In this document: positions 1-7,252 of the stretch, piece after piece | Layout: each line of letters opens with the position of its first letter | How positions within the stretch are numbered: the first letter of the stretch is position 1 | DNA from: Bacilli bacterium | Lineage (GTDB): Bacteria > Bacillota_I > Bacilli_A > RF39 > UBA660 | Direction of reading: 5' to 3' | Assembly (NCBI GenBank): GCA_016296435.1 | Contig: JAEDJI010000020.1 | Span: 1-13,538, forward strand | Length of the DNA: 13,538 nucleotides | Program-made: the position numbers and the translations under genes | Notes under the pieces: generated by a model | Database searches by the model: none | The model's input: the letters and a program-made list of their open reading frames with translations, nothing else | What the model was told of the DNA's origin: nothing

Positions 1-47
1 TTAATGAAAATATGGGTGTTATTTGTATACTATTAATTATTGATTAA
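1..47 (+). other. Possible 3' tail of an upstream gene
   Basis: Two forward frames are open from the window edge. One closes with TAA at 34-36 and the other with TAA at 45-47. Both encode hydrophobic residues. A terminator-like hairpin follows at 71-106, which makes it plausible that a + strand gene ends here. The piece is too short to identify or to choose between the frames. Confidence 0.2.
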
Positions 48-70
48 ATCCAGATAAGTACAAAAAAGAA

Positions 71-110
71 AAGAAAGTTAGAATTAATGTATATTTTAAC
101 TTTTTTATTT
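71..110 (+). terminator. Intrinsic terminator upstream of rimM
   Basis: AAAGTTAGAAT (74-84) pairs with ATTTTAACTTT (93-103) around an 8-base loop, with one G-T wobble. A run of six T begins at 101 and is followed by ATTTT. The outer A residues at 71-72 can extend the stem into the T-run. It separates rimM from whatever lies upstream, so rimM probably starts its own transcript. The stem is AT-rich and therefore weak. Confidence 0.5.
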
Positions 111-127
111 TAATTTATTCTTAATTA

Positions 128-139
128 TGATAAGATAAT
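128..139 (+). promoter_or_regulatory. Candidate -10 region for the rimM operon
   Basis: TGATAAGATAAT lies between the terminator and rimM. It offers GATAAT (5 of 6 matches to TATAAT) or an extended TGn element. I could not find a convincing -35 hexamer, and the leader would be about 65 bases. An AGG-containing ribosome binding site (AAGGATGTG, 198-206) precedes the rimM ATG. Confidence 0.25.
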
Positions 140-213
140 ATTATAAAGATTCATTCTTTTGTTTCTATATTATTTGTGGTACATTTAAAAATATTTTAAG
201 GATGTGACAATAT

Positions 214-705
214 ATGAATAAAGGTTATGTTTATATTGGAAGAATTACAAATACTCATGGATTAAAGGGAGAAGTTAAAATTAAATCTAATTTTGATTAT
301 AAAGATAGAGTATTTAAAGAAGGTTTTTGTTTATATATAGGTAGAGATAAGACAGAAGAAATAATTAAAACTTATAGACCTCATCAAGAATATGATATGG
401 TTACTCTTTATGGATTAGATAATATTGATGATGTATTAAAATATAAAGGGAGTTTAGTATTTGCTTTAAAAGATGATTTATTCTTAGCAAAAGATGAGTA
501 TGTTGATGAAGATTATTTAGCATGTGATTGTTATTTTAATGGTGAAATGGTAGGTATGGTAAGTGAGATAATTAATTCTGGTAATGGTAATTTTGTATTA
601 TGTTTAACTGGTAATAAGTTTATTCCTAAGAATGATAATTTTATTGAAAGAATAGATGTAGAAAATAAAAAACTTTATTTAAAAAATGTGGAGGGTCTTT
701 TATGA
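214..705 (+). CDS. rimM: Ribosome maturation factor RimM
   Basis: RimM binds ribosomal protein S19 in the 30S head and assists late small-subunit assembly in the cytoplasm. The 163-residue protein is close to the usual length. It has the N-terminal RimM barrel with the signature GRITNTHGLKGEVK (residues 9-22), then a C-terminal PRC-barrel-like domain from about residue 95, ending with the typical FIERIDVENKKLYL...EGLL tail. The ATG follows AAGGATGTG (198-206). The stop codon overlaps the trmD start in an ATGA (702-705), which implies translational coupling. The pairing rimM-trmD is conserved across bacteria, but the usual rpsP and ffh genes are not found immediately upstream, where a terminator stands instead. 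Confidence 0.96.
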   Translation: MNKGYVYIGRITNTHGLKGEVKIKSNFDYKDRVFKEGFCLYIGRDKTEEIIKTYRPHQEYDMVTLYGLDNIDDVLKYKGSLVFALKDDLFLAKDEYVDEDYLACDCYFNGEMVGMVSEIINSGNGNFVLCLTGNKFIPKNDNFIERIDVENKKLYLKNVEGLL

Positions 706-1355
706 GAATAGACATTCTAACTCTTTTTCCTGATATGTTTACTGGTTTTTTAAATGAGTCTATTATAAAAAGAGCAATAGATCGGAAACTTGTAAATATT
801 AATATAATTAATTTTAGAGATTATACCGATGATCCACACAACAAAGTAGACGATACGCCATATGGTGGAGGAGCAGGAATGGTTTTAATGCCTCAGCCGA
901 TTTTTGATGCAGTTGATGATTTAAAAGATGATGATTCTTATGTCATATTGCTTACTCCGAGTGGTAGAACTTATAATCAAAGTGTTGCGAAATCTTTAAA
1001 AACTAAAAAACATATAATATTAATATGTGGTCATTATGAAGGGTTTGATGAAAGAATTAAAACACTTTGTGATGAAGAAATATCAATTGGAGACTATATT
1101 CTTACCGGGGGAGAAATACCTGCGATGGCTATTACTGATTCTATTACAAGATTACTTGATGGAGTAATAACAAATGAATCTCTTGATTCTGAATCATTTG
1201 ATGATGAATTATTAGATTATCCAGTTTATACTAAGCCAAGAGATTTTCGTGGTATGAAGGTTCCAGATGTATTGTTAAGTGGAAATCACAAAGAGATTGA
1301 AGAATATAGAAATAAAGAAAGAATTAGGTTAACTAATATAAAGTTAAATAAATAA
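702..1355 (+). CDS. trmD: tRNA (guanine-N1-)-methyltransferase TrmD
   Basis: TrmD methylates N1 of G37 next to the anticodon, using S-adenosylmethionine, and prevents +1 frameshifting. It is a homodimeric SPOUT enzyme with a trefoil-knot cofactor site. Visible motifs are PYGGGAGMVLMPQP (residues 53-66), LLTPSGRTYNQ (83-93), LICGHYEGFDERI (107-119), the knot segment ISIGDYILTGGE (127-138), R150, and the C-terminal LLDYPVYTKP (170-179) and LLSGNHKEIEEYR. The region that carries the catalytic Asp in E. coli (D169) reads SESFDDELLD here, and I cannot align that residue by eye with certainty. At 217 residues it is slightly shorter than most family members (about 240). It overlaps rimM by four bases and ends 11 bases before the next gene. 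Confidence 0.96.
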   Translation: MRIDILTLFPDMFTGFLNESIIKRAIDRKLVNINIINFRDYTDDPHNKVDDTPYGGGAGMVLMPQPIFDAVDDLKDDDSYVILLTPSGRTYNQSVAKSLKTKKHIILICGHYEGFDERIKTLCDEEISIGDYILTGGEIPAMAITDSITRLLDGVITNESLDSESFDDELLDYPVYTKPRDFRGMKVPDVLLSGNHKEIEEYRNKERIRLTNIKLNK

Positions 1356-1366
1356 GAGGTGGTTTT

Positions 1367-1819
1367 ATGGCAATTTCAAGACGTTTTGTAGTAAAAAAAG
1401 ATGCACATGAAGAGACTATTACATATATGGAATATGAAAAATTAAAAGGTTTTAATGTTAAGCCAAAGGATTCTTTTGAAATGGATGATATGATTAATGT
1501 TAATGAAATGATTATTATTAATCCTGGTTTGATTGAAAAACTTGTTTTTAAAAAATGTAAAAGGAGATTAGAAAAGATTATATTGATGTTATCAGTTGTA
1601 TATGAAGATGAGTCTACAGATGATGGTAATATTGAAATGGTTTTAGATGAAATGGAAAAATTTAAGACTATGCTTCGTAAAAAATATAAAGAATATTTAA
1701 AAAAAGAAGAATATAAATTATATCTTAAGAAAATAGAAATACTTGAGAGTGAAGCAAGAATTAGATTAAATGAAAAAAGAAAAGAAGTACAAGAAGAAAG
1801 AGGAAGAAGAGGCAGATAA
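1367..1819 (+). CDS. Uncharacterised charged, probably coiled-coil protein
   Basis: I do not recognise this 150-residue protein. Its N-terminal half (residues 1-60) is mixed, with a hydrophobic patch MIIINPGLIEKLVF around 48-61. Residues 60-150 look strongly helical and very rich in Lys and Glu, and the chain ends in an Arg/Gly-rich tail (RGRRGR). No signal peptide, membrane segment or cysteine cluster is visible. The start is well supported by AAGAGGTGG (1354-1362), five bases ahead of the ATG. It lies in the operon slot after trmD where many Bacillota carry rplS, but it does not resemble L19. Its purine-only 3' end also supplies the ribosome binding site of fmt. A basic, operon-linked protein suggests RNA or ribosome binding, which is speculation. 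Confidence 0.8.
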   Translation: MAISRRFVVKKDAHEETITYMEYEKLKGFNVKPKDSFEMDDMINVNEMIIINPGLIEKLVFKKCKRRLEKIILMLSVVYEDESTDDGNIEMVLDEMEKFKTMLRKKYKEYLKKEEYKLYLKKIEILESEARIRLNEKRKEVQEERGRRGR

Positions 1820-1820
1820 A

Positions 1821-2741
1821 ATGAAAGATAAAAAAGTAATATTTATGGGAACTCCATTATTTGCTTGTCCTGTTCTTGAAGCATTAATAAAAAATACGAA
1901 TGTAGTCGCAGTAATTACACAACCTGATAAGGAAGTTGGTAGAAAGAAAATATTGACACCAAGTCCAATAAAAGAAATTGCTATAAAAAATAATATTGAA
2001 GTATATACTCCTTTAAAAATAAAGGATGAGGTTAAAAAGATAAATAATATTGACGCTGATATTATAGTAACATGTGCTTATGGACAAATAATACCAGAAG
2101 AAATACTTTATCATCCTAGGTATCACACTATTAATGTTCATGCATCACTTTTACCTAAGTATAGAGGTGGTGCTCCGATACAAAGGGCAATAATGAATGG
2201 TGATGATAAGACTGGTGTTACAATTATGTATACTGATAAAGGTGTTGATAGTGGGGATATCATATCAAGTAAATCAATTCCAATAGATATTGATGATGAT
2301 ATAGAAACGTTAAGTAAAAAGTTAGCTAATCTTGGTGCAGATTTACTATTAGATACTTTGCCTAGTATATTTAATAATACTTGTAAAAGGATAAAACAAT
2401 CAAATGAAGAGTGTAGTTTTTCACCAATTATAAAACGTGAAGATGAAAAGATTAGTTTTAAGGATAATGCAATTAATATATATAATAAGATTAGGGCTTT
2501 ATCTAATATTGGTGCTTATGCTTCTTTGGATAATTTAAATATTAAAATATTTAGTTGTTCTATTGGAAATAAATCAACTAAAGAGGTTGGAACAATTACA
2601 ATTGATAAAGATATTAATGTTTCTACTAATGATTATGATATAATAATTAAAGAACTTCAAATACCTGGTAAGAAGAGGATTAGTTCTAAGGATTATTTAA
2701 ATGGTAATTTAAAAGAGTTAAAGGGGAAAAAATTTATTTAG
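1821..2741 (+). CDS. fmt: Methionyl-tRNA formyltransferase
   Basis: Fmt transfers the formyl group from 10-formyltetrahydrofolate to Met-tRNA of the initiator, allowing bacterial translation initiation. The catalytic N-terminal domain starts IFMGTPLFACPVLEAL (residues 7-22), has AYGQIIP (86-92), the family signature NVHASLLPKYRGGAPIQRAI (105-124) and DKGVDSGD (139-146). The catalytic triad is N105, H107 and D143. A smaller C-terminal tRNA-binding domain follows from about residue 205. The 306-residue length is normal. An in-frame ATG 51 bases upstream (1770) would add a lysine/glutamate-rich extension inside the previous gene. I prefer ATG 1821, because the protein then begins in the family-typical place and AAGAAGAGG (1804-1812) precedes it. 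It starts one base after the previous stop codon. No def gene is adjacent. Confidence 0.95.
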   Translation: MKDKKVIFMGTPLFACPVLEALIKNTNVVAVITQPDKEVGRKKILTPSPIKEIAIKNNIEVYTPLKIKDEVKKINNIDADIIVTCAYGQIIPEEILYHPRYHTINVHASLLPKYRGGAPIQRAIMNGDDKTGVTIMYTDKGVDSGDIISSKSIPIDIDDDIETLSKKLANLGADLLLDTLPSIFNNTCKRIKQSNEECSFSPIIKREDEKISFKDNAINIYNKIRALSNIGAYASLDNLNIKIFSCSIGNKSTKEVGTITIDKDINVSTNDYDIIIKELQIPGKKRISSKDYLNGNLKELKGKKFI

Positions 2742-2758
2742 TTTTGGGAGAATATAAT

Positions 2759-4147
2759 ATGGAAAATGTTACAATAATGGGAATGGTATTAAAAAAATTA
2801 AAAGGGTTTGATGATACTTATGCTTGTATTACTGTTGAGAAGGTAAATAATTTATCTAATGGTTTTAAAATTGAGGATGGTAAGTATAGGGATATGGTTT
2901 TACCAATGTTTGATAATAAAAAGGATTTATCTATATTTCCTTTTGATGCTAATTCTTTTATAGATAATGGTGTTTATAAGGATTATGATGATATAAAGAA
3001 TAGTCTTAGTTTACCTGATAAGTGTTCTGTTTATAAGTTTAGTTATGATGATAATAGTGGTAATATAAGTTTTAGTGTAATTGAGGGTCTTTATACTGAT
3101 ATGATTGAGTTAGATGATGTGGTTAATAAGGATGAGATTGTGCTTGATATAGAAGCTATTGATAAAGAAGTTAAGAAGAATATTATTGGTCAGGATTCTG
3201 CAATTAAACAGGTTCTTTCTACTATTTATTTTAATATGAAGTTGTATGATTCTAATTTGCCTGATGATAAGGTAAGAAATTTGAAACAAAATATTTTATT
3301 AGTGGGTTCAACTGGGGTTGGTAAGACTGAAATAATTAAACAAATTGCTAAACAGTTAAATATTCCTTGTGTAATAGAAGATGCTACTCGTTATACTATT
3401 GAGGGTTATAAGGGTAATAGTGTTGAGGATATGATAAAGCATTTATATGAGAGTGCAAACTATGATATTGATCTTGCTGAAAGAAGTATTTTAGTAATTG
3501 ATGAAATTGATAAGAAAAGTACAAATGAAGATGTATCTAGTATTGCCTCAACTGGTGTACAGCAAGCATTATTAAAACTTCTTGAAGGAACTAATTATAA
3601 TATTTCAGGGGATCATGAGAATATGTTAGAGCCTTTTGAATTTGATAGTTCTTATCTTACTGTTATTTTAAGTGGGGCTTTTTCTCGTATGGATGAGGAA
3701 AAAAAGCAAGAAAAAGTAGTTGGATTTACTGCTTCTTCGAATGTTGATGAAAAGAAAACAACTAAAGATTTTAAAAACTCAGGAATTATACCAGAACTTA
3801 TGGGTAGAATGTCTAAAGTAATTCAACTTAATAGATTGGGAGAAAAAGAGTTTGTGCAAATACTTAAAGAATCAGAAATTAGTCCTTTAAAATTGACTAA
3901 AGAATTTTATGATTCTTTAGGAGTTGAAGTTGTTTATACTGATTCGTTCATAAGTGATATTGCAAGTATTGCTATTAAGAAAGATATTGGAGCAAGAGGT
4001 CTTAAGACTGCTTTTGATGAGACTATTGAGACATTAGAATTTGAGGTTTTGTCTGGTGATGTTAAAAAAATAATATTTAATAGTGTGGATGATATTAAAG
4101 TAATTAGAAAAGATGAAATGAAAAAAGCACTTGTTATGAAAAAATAA
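2759..4147 (+). CDS. ClpX-like AAA+ ATPase with a non-ClpX N-terminal domain
   Basis: This 462-residue protein is a Clp/HslU-type AAA+ unfoldase. From residue 130 it follows ClpX closely: Walker A GSTGVGKT (183-190), pore loop GYKG (216-219, normally GYVG), Walker B ILVIDE (244-249), STGVQQALLKLLEGT (264-278), a VGF tripeptide (321-323) where ClpX has the ClpP-docking IGF, arginine finger in PELMGR (345-350), and sensor II GARG (411-414). The ClpX four-cysteine zinc domain is absent. Instead residues 1-125 form an unfamiliar, Asp-rich, non-cysteine-cluster domain. An in-frame TTG at 2744 is possible, but GGGAG (2746-2750) points to ATG 2759. It is the last gene before a strong terminator. It may be a ClpP-linked unfoldase with its own substrate domain or a ClpP-independent remodeller. 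I leave the symbol blank because a canonical clpX probably lies elsewhere. Confidence 0.88.
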   Translation: MENVTIMGMVLKKLKGFDDTYACITVEKVNNLSNGFKIEDGKYRDMVLPMFDNKKDLSIFPFDANSFIDNGVYKDYDDIKNSLSLPDKCSVYKFSYDDNSGNISFSVIEGLYTDMIELDDVVNKDEIVLDIEAIDKEVKKNIIGQDSAIKQVLSTIYFNMKLYDSNLPDDKVRNLKQNILLVGSTGVGKTEIIKQIAKQLNIPCVIEDATRYTIEGYKGNSVEDMIKHLYESANYDIDLAERSILVIDEIDKKSTNEDVSSIASTGVQQALLKLLEGTNYNISGDHENMLEPFEFDSSYLTVILSGAFSRMDEEKKQEKVVGFTASSNVDEKKTTKDFKNSGIIPELMGRMSKVIQLNRLGEKEFVQILKESEISPLKLTKEFYDSLGVEVVYTDSFISDIASIAIKKDIGARGLKTAFDETIETLEFEVLSGDVKKIIFNSVDDIKVIRKDEMKKALVMKK

Positions 4148-4206
4148 TATTTTTAGAAAATATTTTAATAAAAGATAATGATATGTTTTTATACATATCA
4201 TTTTTT
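4146..4206 (+). terminator. Strong intrinsic terminator after the rimM operon
   Basis: AATGATATGT (4177-4186) pairs perfectly with ACATATCATT (4193-4202) around a 6-base loop, followed by a run of six T (4201-4206). A second small perfect hairpin, AATATTTT-TAG-AAAATATT (4146-4164), lies just upstream and includes the last bases of the stop codon. Together they close the rimM to ClpX-like transcript. Confidence 0.85.
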
Positions 4207-4238
4207 AATTTATTCTTTTTATTTTTTATATTTTGTAT

Positions 4239-4267
4239 TATAATGTTAATAGTAGGTGATTACAATG
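4239..4267 (+). promoter_or_regulatory. -10 element and minimal leader of ftsK
   Basis: A perfect TATAAT (4239-4244) lies in a T-rich stretch with no clear -35 at 17 bases. Transcription would begin near 4251, giving a leader of about 14 bases that is almost all ribosome binding site (AGTAGGTGATT). The 17 bases 4251-4267 differ at only two positions from those before the small pilin gene at 11214-11230. Confidence 0.55.
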
Positions 4268-6538
4268 GCAAAGAAAAAAACTCGTAAAAATTCTAAGAAT
4301 AAAGAAAGTTATTTTATGGATTTATATGGAATACTTCTTATGCTTGTGGCAATAATAGGTATTGGTAAGTATGGTCCAGTTGGAAGATTTATTGCGTCTT
4401 TTGCAGTTTTTCTTGTAGGAAACTTATATTTCTTTTTACTTTTATTTGTTTTAGTATTGGGTGGTTATTTAATTATATATAGAAAAAATATTAATTTCTT
4501 TTCTTCTAAGATGTTAGGTTTTTATTTATTTTTAATAGGTATATTAGTGTTTTTGCATCAAAATTATGTTTTAGAATCTATTCAAGTTTCAAAGATTTTT
4601 AGTGCTACGGTTGATAATATAATGAGTGCTGTTACAAGAATAATGGAAAGTAAAATTAGTGTTGGAGTTTTTGATTCTAGTCTTTCTAATACGGGAGGAG
4701 GTATTCTTGGAGCTATATTTTCTACTTTATTTTATAAATTATTTGAAAAAGATGGAACTGATATAGTAGTGTGGGTACTTCTTATTTCTGGATTTATGAT
4801 TTTTACTGGTATGTCTATATTTAATATTGTTAGAAATATTGCGGAAAAGACTAAGGATATGATTCCTGAAAGGGATGAAAAGTCTAGGAAAGAAAATAAT
4901 AATGCTAGATCTAAGGTCGAACCTATTTCTATTAATGAGACTGATAGTAAGTTTAAGATTGTTGATCATAATGATGTTGATAAGGATAAAATAGTAGTGC
5001 ATGATATTAGTCAAATTACTAAAATTAGTAATGAGGCTGGTAATGAAGAAGCTCCTAAAGTTGAAAAGGTTGAGACTAATAAGCAGTATAAATTGCCTCC
5101 GATTGAGTTGCTTGATGCTCCTAAGGGTAAAAAGAATAATACTGATCATCAAGTTATTGAAAAAAATATTGAAATATTAGAAAAAGTATTAAGAGATTTT
5201 GGTATTATTGGTAGAGTAGTTGAAGTTAATATTGGTCCTACTGTTACGCAATATGAAATGGAGCTTAATTCTGGTACTAAGGTTAGTAAATTACTTAGTA
5301 TAAATAAAGAAATTAGTCTTGCTCTTGCTAAGAGAGATGTGCGTATTCAAGCACCAATACCTGGTAAGTCTACTGTTGGTATTGAGATGCCTAATGATCA
5401 TGCACAAAGTGTATCTTTAAGAGAAACTATTGAGGGTATGCCTAAAAGTACTAATTCTTCACTTCTTGCAGTAGCACTTGGTAAGGATATTATGGGCAAA
5501 GTAAAATATTGTGAAATTGATAAAACACCTCATCTTTTAGTCGCAGGGGCGACAGGATCTGGTAAATCAGTGTGTATTAATGGTATTATTATTTCAATAC
5601 TTATGAAAGCTCGTCCTGATGAAGTTAAATTAGTAATGGTTGACCCTAAGAAAGTAGAATTAGGTATTTACAATGGTATTCCACATCTTTTGACCCCTGT
5701 AGTTACTGATCCTCGTAAGGCTTCTATTGCTCTTAAAAGGGCAGTTAGTGAAATGGAAAGACGATATGATTTATTTGAAGAACTTGGTACTAAAAATATT
5801 ACTAGTTATAATAAATTAATTGAAGAAAAAAATAAGAAATTACCTGATGATGAAAAATATAATAAGATGCCGTATATTGTTGTAATAGTTGATGAATTGG
5901 CAGATCTTATGCTTGTGGCAGGTAAAGAAGTTGAAGATTCTATAATGAGGATTACACAAATGGCTCGTGCTGCTGGTATTCATTTAATTATTGCAACTCA
6001 AAGACCATCTACAGATGTAATTACGGGTTTAATTAAAGCGAATATTCCATCACGTATTTCGTTTGCAGTATCTTCAAGTATTGATTCTAGAACTATTCTT
6101 GACATGACTGGAGCAGAAAAATTGCTTGGTAAAGGTGATATGTTATTTTTGCCAATGGGAGAGAGTGCACCTGATAGAATACAAGGTTCATTTGTTTCTG
6201 AAGAGGAAATTAAAAAAGTAGTGGATTATACAATTTCACAGCAAAAAGTGCAATTTGATAGTAATTTTATGAATTTGGATAATGTTGATTATGAAAAGAA
6301 GAATAATCCTGTATCAGATGATAAGGAAGAGTATGATGATCCGTTGTATAATGAAATAGTAGAATTTGTAGTGACAAGTGGTAAAGCAAGTGCATCTTTA
6401 TTACAAAGAAAGTTCAAACTTGGATATAATCGTGCTGCTAGAATAATTGATTTACTTGAAGAACGTGGAATAATTGGTCCACAAAATGGTTCGAAACCAC
6501 GTGAAGTATTAATAAAATTAGAAAAGGATGATGAATAA
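4265..6538 (+). CDS. ftsK: DNA translocase FtsK/SpoIIIE
   Basis: This is a septal motor that pumps double-stranded DNA during chromosome segregation, and during spore formation in sporulating relatives. The 757-residue length matches SpoIIIE and SftA-type translocases. About four membrane segments lie in residues 20-185, followed by a charged linker (195-300). The motor begins near residue 300, with Walker A GATGSGKS (428-435), VMVDPKKVELGIYN (457-470), Walker B VVIVDE (539-544), and the FtsK signature ATQRPSTDVITGLIKANIPS (577-596). The winged-helix gamma domain (about 691-750, with GYNRAARIIDLLEERGIIGP) recognises polar DNA signals. ATG 4265 is chosen because AGGTGAT precedes it. A GTG nine bases earlier lies inside that ribosome binding site. 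The stop overlaps deoD by one base. I cannot say whether a separate spoIIIE exists elsewhere. Confidence 0.96.
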   Translation: MAKKKTRKNSKNKESYFMDLYGILLMLVAIIGIGKYGPVGRFIASFAVFLVGNLYFFLLLFVLVLGGYLIIYRKNINFFSSKMLGFYLFLIGILVFLHQNYVLESIQVSKIFSATVDNIMSAVTRIMESKISVGVFDSSLSNTGGGILGAIFSTLFYKLFEKDGTDIVVWVLLISGFMIFTGMSIFNIVRNIAEKTKDMIPERDEKSRKENNNARSKVEPISINETDSKFKIVDHNDVDKDKIVVHDISQITKISNEAGNEEAPKVEKVETNKQYKLPPIELLDAPKGKKNNTDHQVIEKNIEILEKVLRDFGIIGRVVEVNIGPTVTQYEMELNSGTKVSKLLSINKEISLALAKRDVRIQAPIPGKSTVGIEMPNDHAQSVSLRETIEGMPKSTNSSLLAVALGKDIMGKVKYCEIDKTPHLLVAGATGSGKSVCINGIIISILMKARPDEVKLVMVDPKKVELGIYNGIPHLLTPVVTDPRKASIALKRAVSEMERRYDLFEELGTKNITSYNKLIEEKNKKLPDDEKYNKMPYIVVIVDELADLMLVAGKEVEDSIMRITQMARAAGIHLIIATQRPSTDVITGLIKANIPSRISFAVSSSIDSRTILDMTGAEKLLGKGDMLFLPMGESAPDRIQGSFVSEEEIKKVVDYTISQQKVQFDSNFMNLDNVDYEKKNNPVSDDKEEYDDPLYNEIVEFVVTSGKASASLLQRKFKLGYNRAARIIDLLEERGIIGPQNGSKPREVLIKLEKDDE

Positions 6539-7224
6539 TGACACCACATATTGAAGCTAAAAAAGAAGAAATTGCAAAAATTGTAATAATGCCTGGGGAT
6601 CCTAATAGAGCAAAATTTATTGCAGAGAATTATCTTGATGATTATAGACTAGTTAATAGTATTCGTTCTAATTATATATATACTGGTCATTATAAGGGAA
6701 AGTTAGTTACTATAGCAACTTCAGGAATGGGTATGCCTAGTATGGGAATATATTCTTATGAATTATTCAATTTTTATGATGTTGATGAAATTATTAGGAT
6801 AGGATCGTGTGGTGCAGTTTGTGAAGATATAGAATTAGGTAGTGTTATATTACCAACTGGTGCTTATACTAATTCAAATTTTTCGTGTCAATTTGACAGT
6901 GAAATTGTTAATTATTGTTTTAGTTCTAATGAAATTAATGATAGAATAAAAGAGTGTTCTTTAAAACATAATATTAATTTAATTGAAAGTGATGTTAAGA
7001 CTAGTGATTTATTTTATCACTTGAAAAAAGAAAATGATATGTTTTCATACTCAGCAGTGGAAATGGAGTGTTTTGCATTGTTTTATATAGCTAAAAGATT
7101 AAATAAAAAAGCCTCTGCTGTCTTAACAGTTTCAGATAATATCAAAACCTTGGAAGAAATGTCTAGCAAAGAAAGAGAAACAACATTTAATGATGCAATT
7201 ACTTTAGTGCTTGAATCATTATAA
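6538..7224 (+). CDS. deoD: Purine-nucleoside phosphorylase, DeoD type
   Basis: DeoD is the hexameric phosphorylase that splits purine (deoxy)nucleosides with phosphate into base and (deoxy)ribose-1-phosphate for salvage. The 228-residue protein aligns along its length with the E. coli enzyme. It has TPHI at the start (H4), the phosphate-site MPGDPNRAK (R24), R43, RIGSCGA (R87, S90), the nucleoside-binding VEMEC (E176, E178), and the catalytic pair D200 in VSDN and R213 in KERETTFNDAI. The usual SDH is SDN here. Its ATG shares one base with the ftsK stop (TAATG), so it is translationally coupled, which is an uncommon partner. Its 3' end runs without a terminator into the M16 pair, 28 bases on. 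Confidence 0.95.
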   Translation: MTPHIEAKKEEIAKIVIMPGDPNRAKFIAENYLDDYRLVNSIRSNYIYTGHYKGKLVTIATSGMGMPSMGIYSYELFNFYDVDEIIRIGSCGAVCEDIELGSVILPTGAYTNSNFSCQFDSEIVNYCFSSNEINDRIKECSLKHNINLIESDVKTSDLFYHLKKENDMFSYSAVEMECFALFYIAKRLNKKASAVLTVSDNIKTLEEMSSKERETTFNDAITLVLESL

Positions 7225-7252
7225 AATTGTAGTACACGAAAGAGGTGGAAAT

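Noticed and set aside
1..213. Riboswitch or ribosomal-protein leader upstream of rimM
   Set aside because: The only structure I can support is the AT-rich terminator at 71-110. No conserved aptamer core is visible.
1770..1820. Extended start for fmt at 1770
   Set aside because: It would add a lysine/glutamate-rich stretch read from the previous gene in another frame. ATG 1821 has the family-typical N-terminus and AAGAAGAGG in front.
4739..5152. Long open frame on the minus strand inside ftsK
   Set aside because: It lies wholly within the well-supported ftsK, codes low-complexity Ile/Asn/Ser residues, and is a shadow of AT-rich codons.
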